64,000 nt of DNA from Rhyzopertha dominica (Eukaryota > Arthropoda > Insecta > Coleoptera > Bostrichidae): positions 46,211,325 to 46,275,324 of the forward strand of contig QCXZ01000064.1 of the NCBI GenBank assembly GCA_025024175.1, given 5' to 3'. Positions within the stretch are counted from its first letter, which is position 1. The number at the start of each line of letters is the position of its first letter. Below the pieces are notes generated by a model, which did not search any database, was not told the DNA's origin, and saw only the letters and a list, made by a program, of their open reading frames with translations. Position numbers and translations under genes: made by a program. Shown in pieces: positions 12,465 through 25,232 of this stretch.

Positions 12465-13443
12465 CATGGGCGTACCCAGCTTTTAGTTCAAGCGGGGGCA
12501 AAGCAGGAATTTCCGTTAGGGAATTACTTATAACAAACTATGAATTGATACATTTTATTTGGAAGAATAAAGACCGTGATCCACATAGTGTATAGTAATG
12601 TCAAAGGAAGTACTAAAGAAAGATAAATTTCTCCTTAAGCATCTACTAATAAAGTCACGTTTTATGATTTGGAATTCGCAAATATCAAAGACTAATGAAT
12701 TAACCGATGCGCTTTTAGTTTAGTTTGAACTTTTCACATTAGAAGCTTTAGAAATTTAAGTTAGGAGTGAATAGGTTGCTAGTAAAGGTAAAAAAAATTA
12801 TGAAAACTCAGAATGAGGGAAGAACTAGTCGTGAAACAATATCTAAGACTGTAATGATTTAAGCTGCTGGTTCAGTTAATCTTAGTTATACTTAAAAATA
12901 AAAGTTATAAGCCCCAGCATTATGCGTCAGCTGGCCAAAAATCAGCATTAAGTTAATGGTCGTTTTTTTCTAACAATTTTACCTGAACATTTAATTTTAC
13001 TCAAAATTTCTACATAATTTTAAACCCACAATTAGTTATTGTTCTCTAGCTGCTAAAATTCTTTCATGTATTGTATTCATCATGCTGAGCTGACCGTCAT
13101 TGAAATGCAAAATAAGGCTCAGCATCGCCCAAAACGTAAGTTATAAAATCTAACGGAATATACTTTACTACTGAAATCTGCTGGGATTAGCAATTAAACA
13201 CACAATATAAATTATTGCAAATGTAGGCATTCCTTATGCTCAATAAATCTTATGATGGCAATATAAGTTATACTTCGATTGAGACTTTTGCGGCAATTTT
13301 TATGTGACATAAAAGTAATTTATTTTTTAACTTTAATCAGACATGCATAGTTTAAATGGTTAGCGCTCCTAATGTCGTCATCTGAAACTGAATATGAGCA
13401 CATTGATAATACTCCGTTAAACATGGACATTAGCAAATTTTGT
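12465..13443. mobile_element. hAT-type non-autonomous element, copy 2 (truncated)
   Basis: It begins CATGGGCGTACCCAGC at 12,465 and follows copy 1 (2,904 onward) with many small changes: TGATACATTTTATTTGGAAG, ATGATTTGGAATTCGCA, CTGAAACTGAATATGAGCAC. It lacks a ~230-bp block present in copy 1. Similarity stops near 13,443 at ACATTAGCAAATTTTG, shortly before the 3' signature of a Penelope-like fragment, so that insertion or an associated deletion probably removed the right half. Confidence 0.65.
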
Positions 13444-13507
13444 TTTAAAAGCGGTGTTCGCACTAATCTCCACGAAGTCTATTAAATGCACTATATTTAA
13501 AAAAATA

Positions 13508-14150
13508 GCAAAGTGCTTTTAGCTAATATAAGTCATCATTAGTGCCTAACAATCTAAATACAGAAATGCGGAAAAATTTATAAAACTGACGTCAATTTCG
13601 AAGCAAGCAATTTTGACTTCAAACAAAAAAGTAGCCTGCATGCCAAAAGCACAAACATGAATTGAATGATCAAATAAAGAATTCAGAATAGGACAACTAA
13701 AATTACAAAAATCATTCAAAAAGGAAAAAGTACCGTTATCTATAATTTTGTATATTTCAAGAATTTTTAGAAAATTTATTCTTGAGGATTTGTTACAAAC
13801 ATGTAAAGAATTTAAATTATTTAAAGAGACAGCGTGTTTAAATGACAATAAATGATTTGTTAACGAAGAATTTGTATTAACTATATCAGTATTTTTACAT
13901 TTTTAGTATTGTTTTAAATGTTCATTGCCTCTAATTGAAAAAGATCTTCCCGTTTGACCAATATAAACAGAATTATAATCGTTACAAGAAAAATATAGAT
14001 TTCCGAATGATTCCAAACTGAAATTTTGTCTTTACTGCGTAGGCAGTGTGTTTTCCCCTTGTTTGTTTCGTATCTTGCGATTTTATCAATTCTGTATAAG
14101 TTATTGGCAGAATGGCAGATTAACCTCTCCAATAACATCCGCCAACCGTT
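13508..14150 (-). pseudogene. Penelope-like element, 3' part with GIY-YIG endonuclease
   Basis: On the minus strand, from ~14,000 downward, one reads ISRCNDY-type sequence and then SVYIGQTGRSFSIRGNEHL, the N-terminal motif of the GIY-YIG endonuclease that Penelope-like elements carry after their reverse transcriptase. An Arg follows in RG, and the frame continues to HLLSFKHAVSLNNLNSLH and ILEIYKIID, which match the homologous fragment at 17.3-17.6 kb. Downstream at 13,508-13,550 lies a diverged form of the family's 3' signature (ATGATGACTTA, then TATTAGCTAAAAGC). In-frame stops break the frame. The RT part is missing. In autonomous relatives the nuclease helps target-site cleavage during retrotransposition; this copy is dead. 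Confidence 0.75.
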
Positions 14151-16384
14151 TTTTTTGCTACTTTTGCCGGAATCTCAATATTGTTATTTGTCATAGACGA
14201 AATAATGTTTTCTTTCTTGTTGCTGTTGTAGGTTTTTTATTTTGTTGCTGCGAATGATATTACCGAATTTGCAGGTAAAAGTGGAAGTAATTGATTGGTA
14301 AACAAACATCCCTCGTGTGGCTGGTGCACTTTTTAATTTCCGTTTTCTAATTAGTAAAATAACATGCTAATTATACACATATTACTTATCATAACTAGTT
14401 TACGTAAACTTTCATGGATTTTAGTTAAGGTCTTCTTTTTCACGTGTTTTCCTTTCAACAGTGCCCCTTTGTAAAACATTAGTATAAGGTAACTGCAGCA
14501 GGTCACTTAGATCTTTAATGGGCTTAGTTCATTCTCTTCTGATAAACAATTCGTGAAGACTAAACAAAGTTCCTTTGCGTCAGGATGAAGATGACGTCTC
14601 CTTTTCTGGGAAGTTTCTTCACGATTATGTCCTCCGTCACGTAGTTGGTGTCGATTTGTTCCTCAGATTCATTACTCTCAAGGACGAAACATCTTGCTCC
14701 ACAACTCGACATAACACAACTAACAGAATCAGTGTAGGATGATTGACGCAATATTATCTGAGTTGCTTTAAGCCAAACGCACGATTGCATCGCTCAGGTC
14801 CAGGTAGCTGTTAATCTCTTCACCCATAATGCTTAATATATCAATGCAACAATATCTTCTCCATGAAGTGATAGTCGTTAGGTAATTCTTAAAAAGAACT
14901 GATACATGTTTACATAATTCTTTTAGCTATATGTTGGCTACTATATCCCTGACTATCACCACTCGAATATATATTACATAATATCCCACTCATTCCTCTT
15001 CTATACTCTAAATTGTCTGTCTATTAAATGGTCCTACTAAATTTAGCATCTACTATTCTATACAACTTCATGATATATGCCCAAGCATTTCTCTTGGCTG
15101 CAAAACCTTTGTGTAACTGATGGTTTACAATTGTTTTATGCCTATTAGGTCAAAAGTGTAATAAAATACGCTGCAGGCTGGCATCTGTCCTTGACAAAAA
15201 GCGCCATTTATAATAAAATTCCATTTCGAGTACAAGTTGCACGAAAACCCAAACTAACAAGCCGATTTATGTGGTACAATGCCCCATGTTCTAATAACGG
15301 TTTAAACTTTAAGCTTATTATATTTTATTTAACTTTCCCATTCTTACTACAAAACTTCACTATATGCATCATAATTTAAAAAATCCCATAAATCCATCCA
15401 CTATGGTTTACTATAATGTGCGCAACTTCTTGGAAGAATCACTGAAATGCTTTTTTATAGCAGAACGCTTTCTGATCTGCAAACTTTTAACTTTAATAAT
15501 ATATCGAAAGAGTTGTACTCCTTCATTCTAAACGTTTCTAGTTTCCTTCACATATGTTCTGTTCGGCTGCATACACACTAGGGTTTTCTACATTTTTTTA
15601 AAATAAATATCCTGTATTTTTTAATTTTTTCGTAAAATGGTCAATCAATTAATAAATTAACATCAAATTTACAATGCATTCTAAAAGTATAGATTTTGTG
15701 CCAATACATGACGTCAGTGTGAACATAGGTGCCAGATTGAATTTATAAATGAAATTATTATTGTTTTTTAAATGTCTGACTCCAAAACTTATTAAAAACT
15801 GCTAATGCACATTGCTAGTTATTAAATTTAATTTCATTTTGCATAATTGTTAAATACAATAATGACATTAAAGTACGGTTGGAAGTATTTTGGCTAAAAA
15901 AAACGAAACGGCAACACTGCAAGGAATTCTCTCATTAAAACATCATCACAGAACAACAGAACCTTCTATTGACTAATTGTCGCATCCTGACAAAAGCCAA
16001 ACAACAACATAATCNTCNATGACATGACCNCAAAGATTTTCTTGATTGTCGTGTTTGCGATAGATTTAGTTGTTTTGTCGTTTTGCCTGCAATAAGTTGA
16101 AAACAAATGGTTTTTAAAGTGTGTCGTACTGTACTACATAAACGACAAAGCAATGGTGAGGTATGCGCCTGGTTACCGGTTTGCACACTGACTTCACGCC
16201 GGCAACTTGTGCCTGAACTTTTTAAATATGTCTATTTATTTTTCCGATAATGAAAAATTGCTGACTTTTTTCTTACTTTATTGCATCAGTACTTTTTAAA
16301 CAGTCTTTAGAATCCAAATTTCGCAACTGTAAGTTTTTTTGATACTGTATAACACCCTATTTAGCTCACTACAAATCTTGGTTG
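14151..16384. other. No gene recognised
   Basis: AT-rich DNA. The longest frame (14,560-14,790, minus, 76 codons) contains an acidic stretch but no known motif. N bases occur near 16,015-16,030. Confidence 0.4.
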
Positions 16385-16398
16385 GAATAATAATAATA

Positions 16399-16449
<51 letters not shown>
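16385..16449. repeat. (TAA)n microsatellite
   Basis: About 21 TAA/AAT triplets with one interruption (AGTAAT at ~16,400). The poly-Ile frame seen on the minus strand is an artefact of this tract. Confidence 0.95.
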
Positions 16450-16964
16450 GACTTCATTGACAACGAATAAATAGAAAATAGATACATTAATGTGAGATTC
16501 TCAAAAACAAAATGTTGTCAAACGGCGAAGTTCAGCGTTGCTGATGAATCAGCATGCTGCTTTACAACTTAACCGTAAATGTGTATAATTGAAACTTAAA
16601 ATTAGAGCCACAAATAGTAATAATAATATCTAATAATAACAGTCGTAATAATAATACATATATTTATTGGTGTTAGTACTAAATACAGAGTATTTTACAC
16701 AGGTCAAGTTACCGAATAATGTATACGAGAACATTTACGAAAAGTGGCGTATGAATTAACCCACTAATAAGGTGTTGATAAAATTTTTAAATTGCTTGAA
16801 ATCGAGGTTCTTTACACTGGTTTGTAAAAAATATACAATTTAATACAGAAATAGTTAGTGCAGTTTCTAGTGCGGGTCAACCTTAGAAAGGTAACTTTTA
16901 GCAATTCTTGATACCTAGTGGAGTTTATTTTGATGAGTGCATTGCATAATATAAATCGGATTAC

Positions 16965-17195
16965 ATCGTTGTCCACCACGAGCGTTGTCCTCACACGTAT
17001 CTGCCTCCCAAATATATCGTCGGTCTCGATCATTGTCTGCAATCGTAATTGTCCACAATCGTCATTGTCTGCCAAAATTAGCTTACATAAACTAAACAGA
17101 ATCGTCATTGTTCACCACAGTCATTGTCTGCAATCGTCATTGTCTACCACAGTCACTATCCGCCGTCGTCGTTGTCCGCCACGGGTAATATCTGC
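16965..17195 (+). repeat. Short GTC-rich tandem repeat
   Basis: Words of the form CATTGTCTGCAATCGT and TTGTCCACCAC recur about every 15-24 bases: ATCGTTGTCCACC, TCATTGTCTGCAATCG, TCGTCATTGTCTGCC, TCATTGTCTGCAATCGTC, TCGTTGTCCGCC. The block is C/G-richer than its flanks and its units are irregular. It gives open frames on both strands, probably only because it is repetitive. Confidence 0.65.
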
Positions 17196-17269
17196 AGTTT
17201 TACTTACTGCTGTATCATACAGTTCTGCTACTGGCATATAGGAGTCGTGTTTATCGATGCAAATGGCCA

Positions 17270-17800
17270 CATAGTCATCCGGTGAACATAGAATACAGCT
17301 TTACATGTAAAGACTGTAACTCTGTGTATATTGGACAAACGGGAAGATCTTTTCTTATTAGGGGCAATGAGCATCTAAAACAATTTAATAAATATAAAAA
17401 TACAGACATTGTATCTGCAAAGTCTTCGTTAGCGAATCATTTATTATCATTTAAACATACTCCTACTTTGGACAATTAAAAAAGTTTACATTTTTGTAAT
17501 AAATCATCAAAATTAAACTATTTAGAAATTTTAGAGATATACAAAATTTTAAATGACTAAAATTGGACAATACTATAAATGATTTATGCAATTTCAGTTG
17601 TCCCATTCTAAATTTTTTATTTAAACCTTTATTTTTACTTTGCTGGTTTGAAACTGTTTTTTCCATTTTTAGTCAAGATTGCTTGTTTAGATTTTTAGTT
17701 TGATTTTATATTTTTGACAGTGTCATAATTTTTCCTGTAATTTATAATAATGGTACTGACTATGGCATATTAGCCGAAAGCGCTTTACCTTAATAATATA
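17270..17800 (+). pseudogene. Penelope-like element, GIY-YIG endonuclease fragment
   Basis: From 17,282 the plus strand reads FTCKDCNSVYIGQTGRSF followed by LIRGNEHLKQF, the start of a Penelope-type GIY-YIG domain with the YIG and Arg motifs intact. It stays open to 17,479 and then continues in pieces (CNKSSKLNYLEILEIYKIL, VVPF). The 3' untranslated part ends with TATTAGCCGAAAGCGCTTTA at ~17,770-17,790, a signature shared with the copies at 13.5 kb and 61.8 kb. There is no RT domain upstream: the copy is 5'-truncated, as usual for these elements. It abuts the broken end of a minus-strand retrotransposon. Confidence 0.8.
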
Positions 17801-17949
17801 CTTTAATATTGTGGATTTAACTTGGTGAAGTCATTTTACAAAAATTAATTGGAGATTCAATCCACATTGAGAAAAATGGATCAGTTTTTAACGCTTAATA
17901 TAGAATTAGTCCCAATTAGTGAGCGTGGTAGATTATTAATAAAGATTAC

Positions 17950-19570
17950 ACACCTTGGCGCACTTCTAGTTTGATTTCCAAGCTCGTGGAACAAATTGAT
18001 ATCTGTGCTTCAGGTATGAAGCCATTAAGGCCAGATTATCGTCACTAAAGCTGTATAATTTTAGTTTCTTTAGTAATATACTATGTGTTACACAGTCAAA
18101 TGCTTTTGATAAATCTAGACAGAAAACTAGTATATGGCTACTCTGCTCGAATCAGAACAGGATTCCTTCACTAAAAGTGGTTAGTGTTAAAGTGGTTGAT
18201 CGATTACTTCTAAATCCGAACTGGTATTGTGCATATAATTCATTGTGTTCAAAGTATTTACCAACTTGGTTTTTTAACAGGATTTAAAATATTTTGCTTA
18301 TAGTAGGAACTAAAGAAATGAGCCGGTAGTTATTACCGTTTTAAGTGCTTTATTTTTATGTATGGGTATTACTTTCGAAGATTTAAGTAATGTGAGGAAT
18401 GTGCTTTCAGTAGTACATTTATTGATAATCGTAAGATGGATAACAATTATATTTGTTAATGCTTTAATAATCTGTGAATTCAAACCATATGCATCCTTGG
18501 TTTTAGAACTTTTCAATTTACCAATAGCATTTCTGACATCATACTTATTATTACCACGATATGGTAATAAGTTAATGGTGTTTGCTGCAATATTGACAAA
18601 GTATTCGATTATATTATTAGCTGATAGTGATTCAGGAAGCCTTTTGGTTTTTATTTGAATTTATTAAGTCCCACATTGCACATTGCGTATTGCTATAGTC
18701 TAGTATATACTTTTCATTAAAAAATTTTGTTGCCCTTGATATTTCATTACGATATTTCTTCTTGTACTGCTTAATTACATTTTGTGTGAACAGTTCCGTT
18801 TATTAAGTTCGTAGAGCAGACGTAACTTATCGCTCATCTTATTTAAGTTAGATGAGAACTATTTCGTATTATTATATCCAGCAGCTTTTTTAATTTTTAG
18901 ANGAANGTGATTTTGTACACCTTCTAGTAGAATGTTATGAAAGCGCTCAAAAAGATCACCAGCATTCAACGTTTTATTATTGATAAAGCTCCAGTTAAAC
19001 CGGCGATATGATTGCATAAGTCAAACAAACCAGCTTAAGATATAGGTAAAATAAATTTGGGAAGTTTCCATGTCATATTCGGAAGAGTGGTTGAAAAACC
19101 TCATACAAATGCCGGAGTGATCAGATAGCAAAAGATTGTGAACAGCCGCTGGGTAGTTACTGACCGGAAGATTAGTGAAATATTATCTAGACAAAATTTC
19201 TGAGGTGTACATTCAAAAACGGTTGGGTGAAGACCAAATGAAAGAAAAGTAGGTATTAGTTAAAAAAACTGCTTGTTTAGACGAGGTGCCAAACTTCACA
19301 TTAAAATCTCCCGTAACTATAATTTTATTATGCTTACTTACTGTATTATTTAAAATTGTGTATCGTCTTTCAAGAGATGTATCAAAGTCTCCTAGGGAAG
19401 AACGATAAATTGTGATAATTTTTAGGTCTTCACCATACTTAATTACCGCAATTTCGAAATTTAATTCGCCACTCTGAAGATTTAGTAGTTTTCAGTAATT
19501 TATCAAAGAATTATGAATTAACATACTCTACCATGAATATGCGTTGATCTACAAAAACTAGACAAAGCTA
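17950..19570 (-). pseudogene. Non-LTR retrotransposon ORF2 (endonuclease + RT), broken
   Basis: Read on the minus strand from ~19,570 down, the pieces are in the order of a non-LTR ORF2. First comes an exonuclease-endonuclease-phosphatase domain with IITIYRSSLGDFDTS, then IIVTGDFNVKFG (catalytic GDFN, 19,310-19,345) and LLLSDHSGI (SDH, ~19,110-19,130). A linker follows (FNWSFINNKTLNAGDLFERF). RT blocks are TKDAYGLNSQIIKAL (18,460-18,510), SSKVIPIHKN, NNYRLISLVPTISKIF, QFGFRSNRSTT and CLDLSKAFDCVTH with the catalytic Asp (~18,090-18,120). Homology ends near 17,950, before the YADD block. There are many frameshifts and stops, and N bases at ~18,902. Type: Jockey/CR1 superfamily, clade unresolved. 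Loss of the 3' end rather than the 5' end points to later deletion, next to the PLE insertion. Confidence 0.8.
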
Positions 19571-20970
19571 CATATCTTTTTAGATATAGAAGATCGATTT
19601 CTTCTTCAGTTAACCCGAATAATAGAATAAATATGTACGTCATATGTACGTGTTGCAGCGTACACTGAATATTTTCATTTTATAATTTATCACACAATAT
19701 TTTGTGGCGCTCGAAAGGAACAATGTATCCAAAAGTTTACAAAGGGTAAGTACTGAATGACACGAATAGCTTGAGTGCGTCATTAATGAAATTGAATATT
19801 TTGTAGCTCAATGAATATATAATTTAGTTTTTTTTGCAATTTCTCGGGAAAAAACGCGTTTGCGTTAATCCAGGGCGACGTTAAATATTATGTTTATTCA
19901 ATTGTTTACTTGTGGGGTTACATGATTCAAAAATAACAAGCCATGATTGAAAGCACTCCGCCGCTGAGCCTGCATTTCCATTTGTTACGCCCCGTTTCAT
20001 ATTACCTAGCCGTTCGGCAAACTGCGTTTTATCTGTTGATTTTATCGCATTCTTGCACAGGCTGGAATGACTTAATTTTTGTGTCGCTTCCGATCGCAAG
20101 ATTTTGTTTAGATACTTTTATTTAATTTCGTATGTGAAATTGTAAATGTTCTATCTAAATTGAGATTGATATGTTGTAAATAAATTAAAGGCACTTCGAA
20201 GTCTCCAGGCCAAAAATCTTTTTATGGTAGCGCTTAAAAGAACGCCTCCAGTGTGTCATGCAGAAAACGATGCAGATTGATGTAAAGACACCGTTGCTAC
20301 AAAGGGCAGCGGACGAATGAAATTTATTTAAAAAAAATTAGTTGGTAACAACTAGGTGTAGTATATATATGACTTGCCGTTATCATTGATGTAACGTCTA
20401 TTTTCTCACTCACTTTAAATGGACTACATTTCTTTATTGCAAATCTCTTTTCTTTATAGCAACATTTTTTTCATACCAAGCAATTAACCATTTAACGTCA
20501 CGTTAATCAGCAGAAATATTGGTCATTCTCTTCTGTCAAAAATATCCTGAGATAGAGTTTTTAATTTTTTTTGCTTCACAACCCTTACTTTGGCGCTTTA
20601 AATATTTATGTCTGTGACTTTCCATACCTTGATACATGGAATATGTTGACAACAGCGTGGAAGATGTCAGTGTTTCAGCCTATGATCAAATATAAAGATA
20701 AAACTTAAAAAATTATAAATACATCAAGGAAAACTAGCCTTTTCATGAAAAAAAAAAGCAAGCACAACTTTTCCATCCTCCTTTACATTCTTTGAAGTCT
20801 TCCAGGAATTCAAAATATTGTAGGTCTTCTCATATTTATTTCCTGACTTCGAGGGTAATAAACTAGCAAAAGTATCAAGCGTTATAATGTCGTTATATCA
20901 GGATAATCTTTGTTTATTTTTATTTTCATGAAATTTGCGATCATTTTTATTTCGCGCTAGTACCTACTAC
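19571..20970. other. No gene recognised
   Basis: AT-rich DNA. Open frames of 72 (minus) and 60 (plus) codons overlap at 19,881-20,125 and show no known domain. Confidence 0.4.
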
Positions 20971-21218
20971 GGTCACTAAATGGAATTCAGTACCGCAACG
21001 TCCGCCATATTTGAAGTAAAAGTTTTGGCGGGAACATCCAAATTTCCTAATGTTTGTTTTTCTCTACCTTCATCAACAATGGGTTTTCATTATTGATTAT
21101 GGTCTTATTCCAATTCAAATCTAAATAAAATTAACATCAGGAAATTTTAATATTCCCGCCAAAACTTTTACTCCAAATATGGCGGACGTTGCGGTACAGT
21201 ATTCCATTTAATAACTTG
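20971..21218. mobile_element. Foldback MITE, copy 1
   Basis: The two ~75-base ends are near-perfect inverted repeats. The left arm reads GGTCACTAAATGGAATTCAG, ACCGCAACGTCCGCCATAT, AAAAGTTTTGGCGGGAA; the right arm is its inverse and ends at TTCCATTTAATAACTT. The ~100-base centre is AT-rich. A second copy lies at 43,721-43,966. No target duplication could be fixed, so the superfamily is unknown. It has no coding capacity. Confidence 0.85.
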
Positions 21219-21866
21219 TCCTCATTGTAGCCAATATGCCGAATAGATGAAAGAAACCAAGCTAACCGCACAAATTTATGTTTACAAATGATTCATTTAC
21301 TTTAACCGCGCCTCATAACAGTGCTTTGTTGTATTAAATAAGTGATCTGTATTGTTGCAACAAATTCCAAGCTGCGTAACACTTTCATTTTAGCAGAGAA
21401 GTAATTTTTTGCACTCGTCATATAGCTTTCATATCGAACTAAAAGATTGCAGGCACAAAGATTTGTGCAACGAGCAACCGTAAAATTAATTACTCAGAAA
21501 TAAAACCAAGACCAGCCAGATTACATACTTGTAACGGTCAGTCATGATTCTACATGCATTCATTTGCATAGCAGAAATCCGCTTAGTTACTTCTACATGT
21601 GGCTATGATTTTTAGGGTTAAAATAGCGGGAAATATTAATATGCATCACATTTATAAGCTTAAAATATGAGCGTCAAGATTTGCATGGGGGCTTACATTT
21701 AAATTAAATTACATTTAAATCTACAACATTGCTTTTAATTCGCTTCCAAATTAAGGGTAAATAGGGGCAAATTAATAATATTATTAATAATTATGTAGAC
21801 TATATAAGCAGCAGAGGAATACAATACATCGCATAGTTTTAGGCTGTAATATACTAACAAACCGAG
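21219..21866. other. No gene recognised
   Basis: AT-rich DNA without coding motifs or recognised repeats. Confidence 0.4.
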
Positions 21867-22200
21867 AATATACAGCGTGTTGCAAATTAGTAGGTCATCC
21901 CGTTAACCCTAGATTTTTGAGGCCAAAATATGACGATTTTATATTGGTAAGTTTCTGAAAAACGTTTCCTTTAAAAAATAAAAGTTTTGGAGGAATCGAG
22001 TTGAAATTTGGTAAAAGTTTGTAGTATTTACGTCTAAGTGTATCCCTAAATTATTGTTAATTAACATTACTATAAAAACAAATGTAGCCGGATTCTGATT
22101 ATACATAAAATTCTGAGCAAAAAGTTATTGAGATACATAAGCTCTAAAATTAATGGTTTTGGAGATATATTTGGGTGGTCCAGTTATCGTGACATGTTAC
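21867..22200 (+). mobile_element. Possible mariner-type 5' end
   Basis: The stretch begins TA-CAGCGTGTTGCAAATTAG and continues with TTTTTGAGGCCAAAATATGA and GTTGAAATTTGGTAAAAG. That layout resembles the non-coding left end of insect mariner-type elements, whose termini often read CAGGGTGTT and are followed by this kind of leader. No right end or transposase lies next to it, so it would be a truncated copy. Confidence 0.25.
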
Positions 22201-24170
22201 GACGTTACCAGCAGTTATTGAGATGGAGTTTGTTTTATGTTCTCTTGGAGTCTTTTTTAGTGATACCACCAACACTGGAAAATAAATAACTCCGTTTCGA
22301 AATGGCCCTATTATGAAACGCATATTGCGTTTCGTGGAAGCTTCATTAAAAACGCAAAAAAAAAATATTTAATAACACATCTGCGTTGTGTTCAGGGGTA
22401 TCTTATGATAGTATTGGAAACGCGTAATTGGTGTCGTAACTTTAAAGTTCTGTAAACTGCGGTATAGTAGTGCTTTCTTTTAACAAAATTCCTAACTAAA
22501 GTTATTTCAGCGTGCTTCCATGTTCAAAATACGATAAAACGTTACAAATCAGTGCAGGAAACTATCTCCCCTAAAAAATACACATTTTATCCAAGTAAAC
22601 AAATTTTTGCTTTGAAACTGTTTATTAAAAAAATGTATACCTATTCTTCGAAGTAGTGGTACTAAGTTCTGTTACCATTATGATATTAATCTCCACAGTC
22701 ATAAAATGCTTCCAGAACTGCTTTTCACTTAGTTTCATCGAAAGGGTGGATCAGGTTACACTTATTCTAAAAATGTACACATTGTGTTTTCTGGATACTG
22801 ACCTTAATAACCTATTCTTTTTATATGGCATACGGACATGTGAGTAACGCAATACGTTTACTAAAGTTTTTTTTTCTTAAGTGGAGAAAGCAACTGTATA
22901 CTTACTCATGTCTATAGATTTTTTTTAATAAGTATGCGATTAAAGCATTCACCCTCGTAAAAGGCGAACCATTTTCTTGGCACTGCAGTTTAAGTTCTTT
23001 TGGTAATTCATTTTAAAAATGGTTTTCATGAAGGTAATTGATACACTGATGACGTAACTTTAAAGTTATATAAAAATGATGTATATTATATATCTAGTTC
23101 GATAGGAACGGATATCTTGACAAGGTCAGTGAACCCCGGGAAAAAATTCTCCAGTCAGTCTGTGTGGGTTATTTTAGGACGCTCGTTATTATTTCTTTCG
23201 ATATTCGATGTTTTATACTCACATTAGATGATAAGATAAATGACATGATATTCCAATATAGTACTTTCTGTATGGTCATGAGCTTCCATGTAAGTTTTTC
23301 ACGTACGTATGTTTTACATACCGTTATATATTTTACTAATAGTAGATTAGTAAGTACTTGTACTTTTCACTTCACACGACACGGTACAATTTACGAATGC
23401 TTGTCATAATTAATTAAATATAGCGCATCCAAGAACAATGCAACAGACGTGCGAACAAGTAGAGACTGTACTTCTCCATAATTTCGATATTTATAGGTAG
23501 GTATTTTATAATTTTTTTTCATTTTTTAATTTTGGTGCGATGTTGATCACATCTTTATTCTTTAGCCGACAAATATGTGGTGAGAAAGACCTAAGGTTTG
23601 AAAACAGTTCTAATGAAATTAGTTTATCTCATAATAACAATAACTTGAACAATTGTGTTATTAGATCTTATTTTAAGCTGCCTTTGTTTGAAGTTCCCTC
23701 TGATTCTGTAGTTTATATTTCGAGAACTTGTTGCGCGCTTGATGAAAGCGGTTTTACATCTCTAGCAATAGTTCTCTTCAAGGTTTGATTACAAAATATT
23801 CCAACAGCATTATTAACTTGTCAAGAAATATATTCTACTGAAAGTGCGTTAAATATAAAAAGAAGAACCAGAATGAGCTTTGACATAAATGGAACAAATG
23901 CGCCCTTAGACCATACTTTTTGAGGTAATTAATTAAGTTATAAAGTTAGCCTGGGTCAGATGCTGTAACTTGGCAAGAGGGTGCTGTTAGCAGTTAAGAA
24001 TTAGGTTAGGTAAGTCAAATATGTTTATTTAATTCCTGAAGCGTTACTTGAAGTACTACTAAATAAGTTAGGTTTAAACTACTCTTCTAAATACAAATAC
24101 TAAAAGTATTTAAATACTAAGGGGTGTATTGCTATTTTTTTCTTTTAAAAAACTGCAAAGGTAGTTTTTA
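22201..24170. other. No gene recognised
   Basis: AT-rich DNA with several frames of 60-82 codons (for example 23,164-23,409 and 23,540-23,788, plus) that lack recognisable domains. Confidence 0.4.
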
Positions 24171-24429
24171 ACAAAATGTCAAATAACGCCAAAACAATTC
24201 AAGATAGACCGCAGGTAAAACGAATAATTACATTTTTTAAATATATAATAATAATAAGAAAGAATGCACTTACGTAGAAGGAGTATTTCTCGCCTGTGAG
24301 CATTAGTTTTTTCTGTTGGATATGTTTTATGGCCGTCCCATTTATTTGTGTCTGGGTTTGTTTTTATGTCTTCATTACTGTACAGTATTATCGCATTGTA
24401 TTCGTTCCCTTACCCCCTCTTTTTGTTAT

Positions 24430-25232
24430 TGTCGCTGGAAGCTTGTAAAGGAGCTGGAAGACAAGAACAGCCTACTGGAAGAAAAAGTGTTAGCACTGGA
24501 AGAGAATTTCAACAAAACAAAAGAAACTGCTCTTCTAAACAAAACATATTCAGCAGCATTGAAAAACTGAAAAGGATGTAGTCCTACAAAACGAAAGCGT
24601 GCCCAAATTAATAATTAAACCAAAGGTACAACAAACAGCATCTATAACAAAAACGGAAGTACAGGAAAAGATCCGCCCAGAAAACTTGAAGGTCGGGATA
24701 AATAAAGTGAGCGAGACAAAAAGTGGTGCCATGGTAGTCAGATGTAAAAATCTGCATGACCTTGACAAACTACAAGAGAAAATGACTGAAGAACTATAAA
24801 ACTCATATGAAATTCATAGAGAAGAGCTATTGAATCCAAGGTTGAAGATAATTGGTATAGAGGAGGAATACAGTCCATAGGAATTAATGACAACATTATG
24901 TAGTCAAAACAATATACACCAACATGAAATAGTTGTGAAACATATAGCACGACTCAAGAATGGTACATATACAGCATATGTGGAGGTCAAACCAAAAACT
25001 TTTGCTAAATTAATGTCAACAAAAAAGATGTTGGTCGGATGGCAAAGATGCCCCTGCCATGAAGATCTGAATTTGAACAGATGCTTAAAATGTAAGGGAT
25101 ATCGACACAGTGCAAAGAAATGCAATAATAACAATACTTGTGGAAGATGTGCTAAAGTAAATACTGATAATGAATGCAATAACATTGAAAAAAGTTGTAT
25201 AAATTGTGTAAGATCAAATCAAAGATACTAAA
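24430..25232 (+). pseudogene. Non-LTR retrotransposon ORF1 (gag-like, CCHC zinc knuckles)
   Basis: The frame from ~24,440 encodes a coiled coil (KELEDKNSLLEEKVLALEEN). After a frameshift near 24,570 comes a gag-type middle domain (RPENLKVGINKVSETKSGAM, 24,680-24,735), a stop at 24,797, and then from 24,887 the C-terminal part with KNGTYTAYVEVKP. It ends in three Cys clusters: CLKCKGYRHSAKKC, a regular CCHC knuckle, then CGRCAKVNTDNEC and CINC. Such ORF1 proteins bind the element RNA and form the ribonucleoprotein particle. A possible true start is the ATG at 24,176. The endonuclease/RT frame follows ~360 bases downstream on the same strand. At least three breaks make it non-functional. Confidence 0.8.

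Noticed and set aside
16296..16487. Minus-strand frame with poly-isoleucine
   Set aside because: It is the (TAA)n microsatellite read in one frame.
16812..17241. Overlapping open frames of 98 and 107 codons on opposite strands
   Set aside because: Both cover the short GTC-rich tandem repeat, whose periodicity keeps frames open; no domain is seen.
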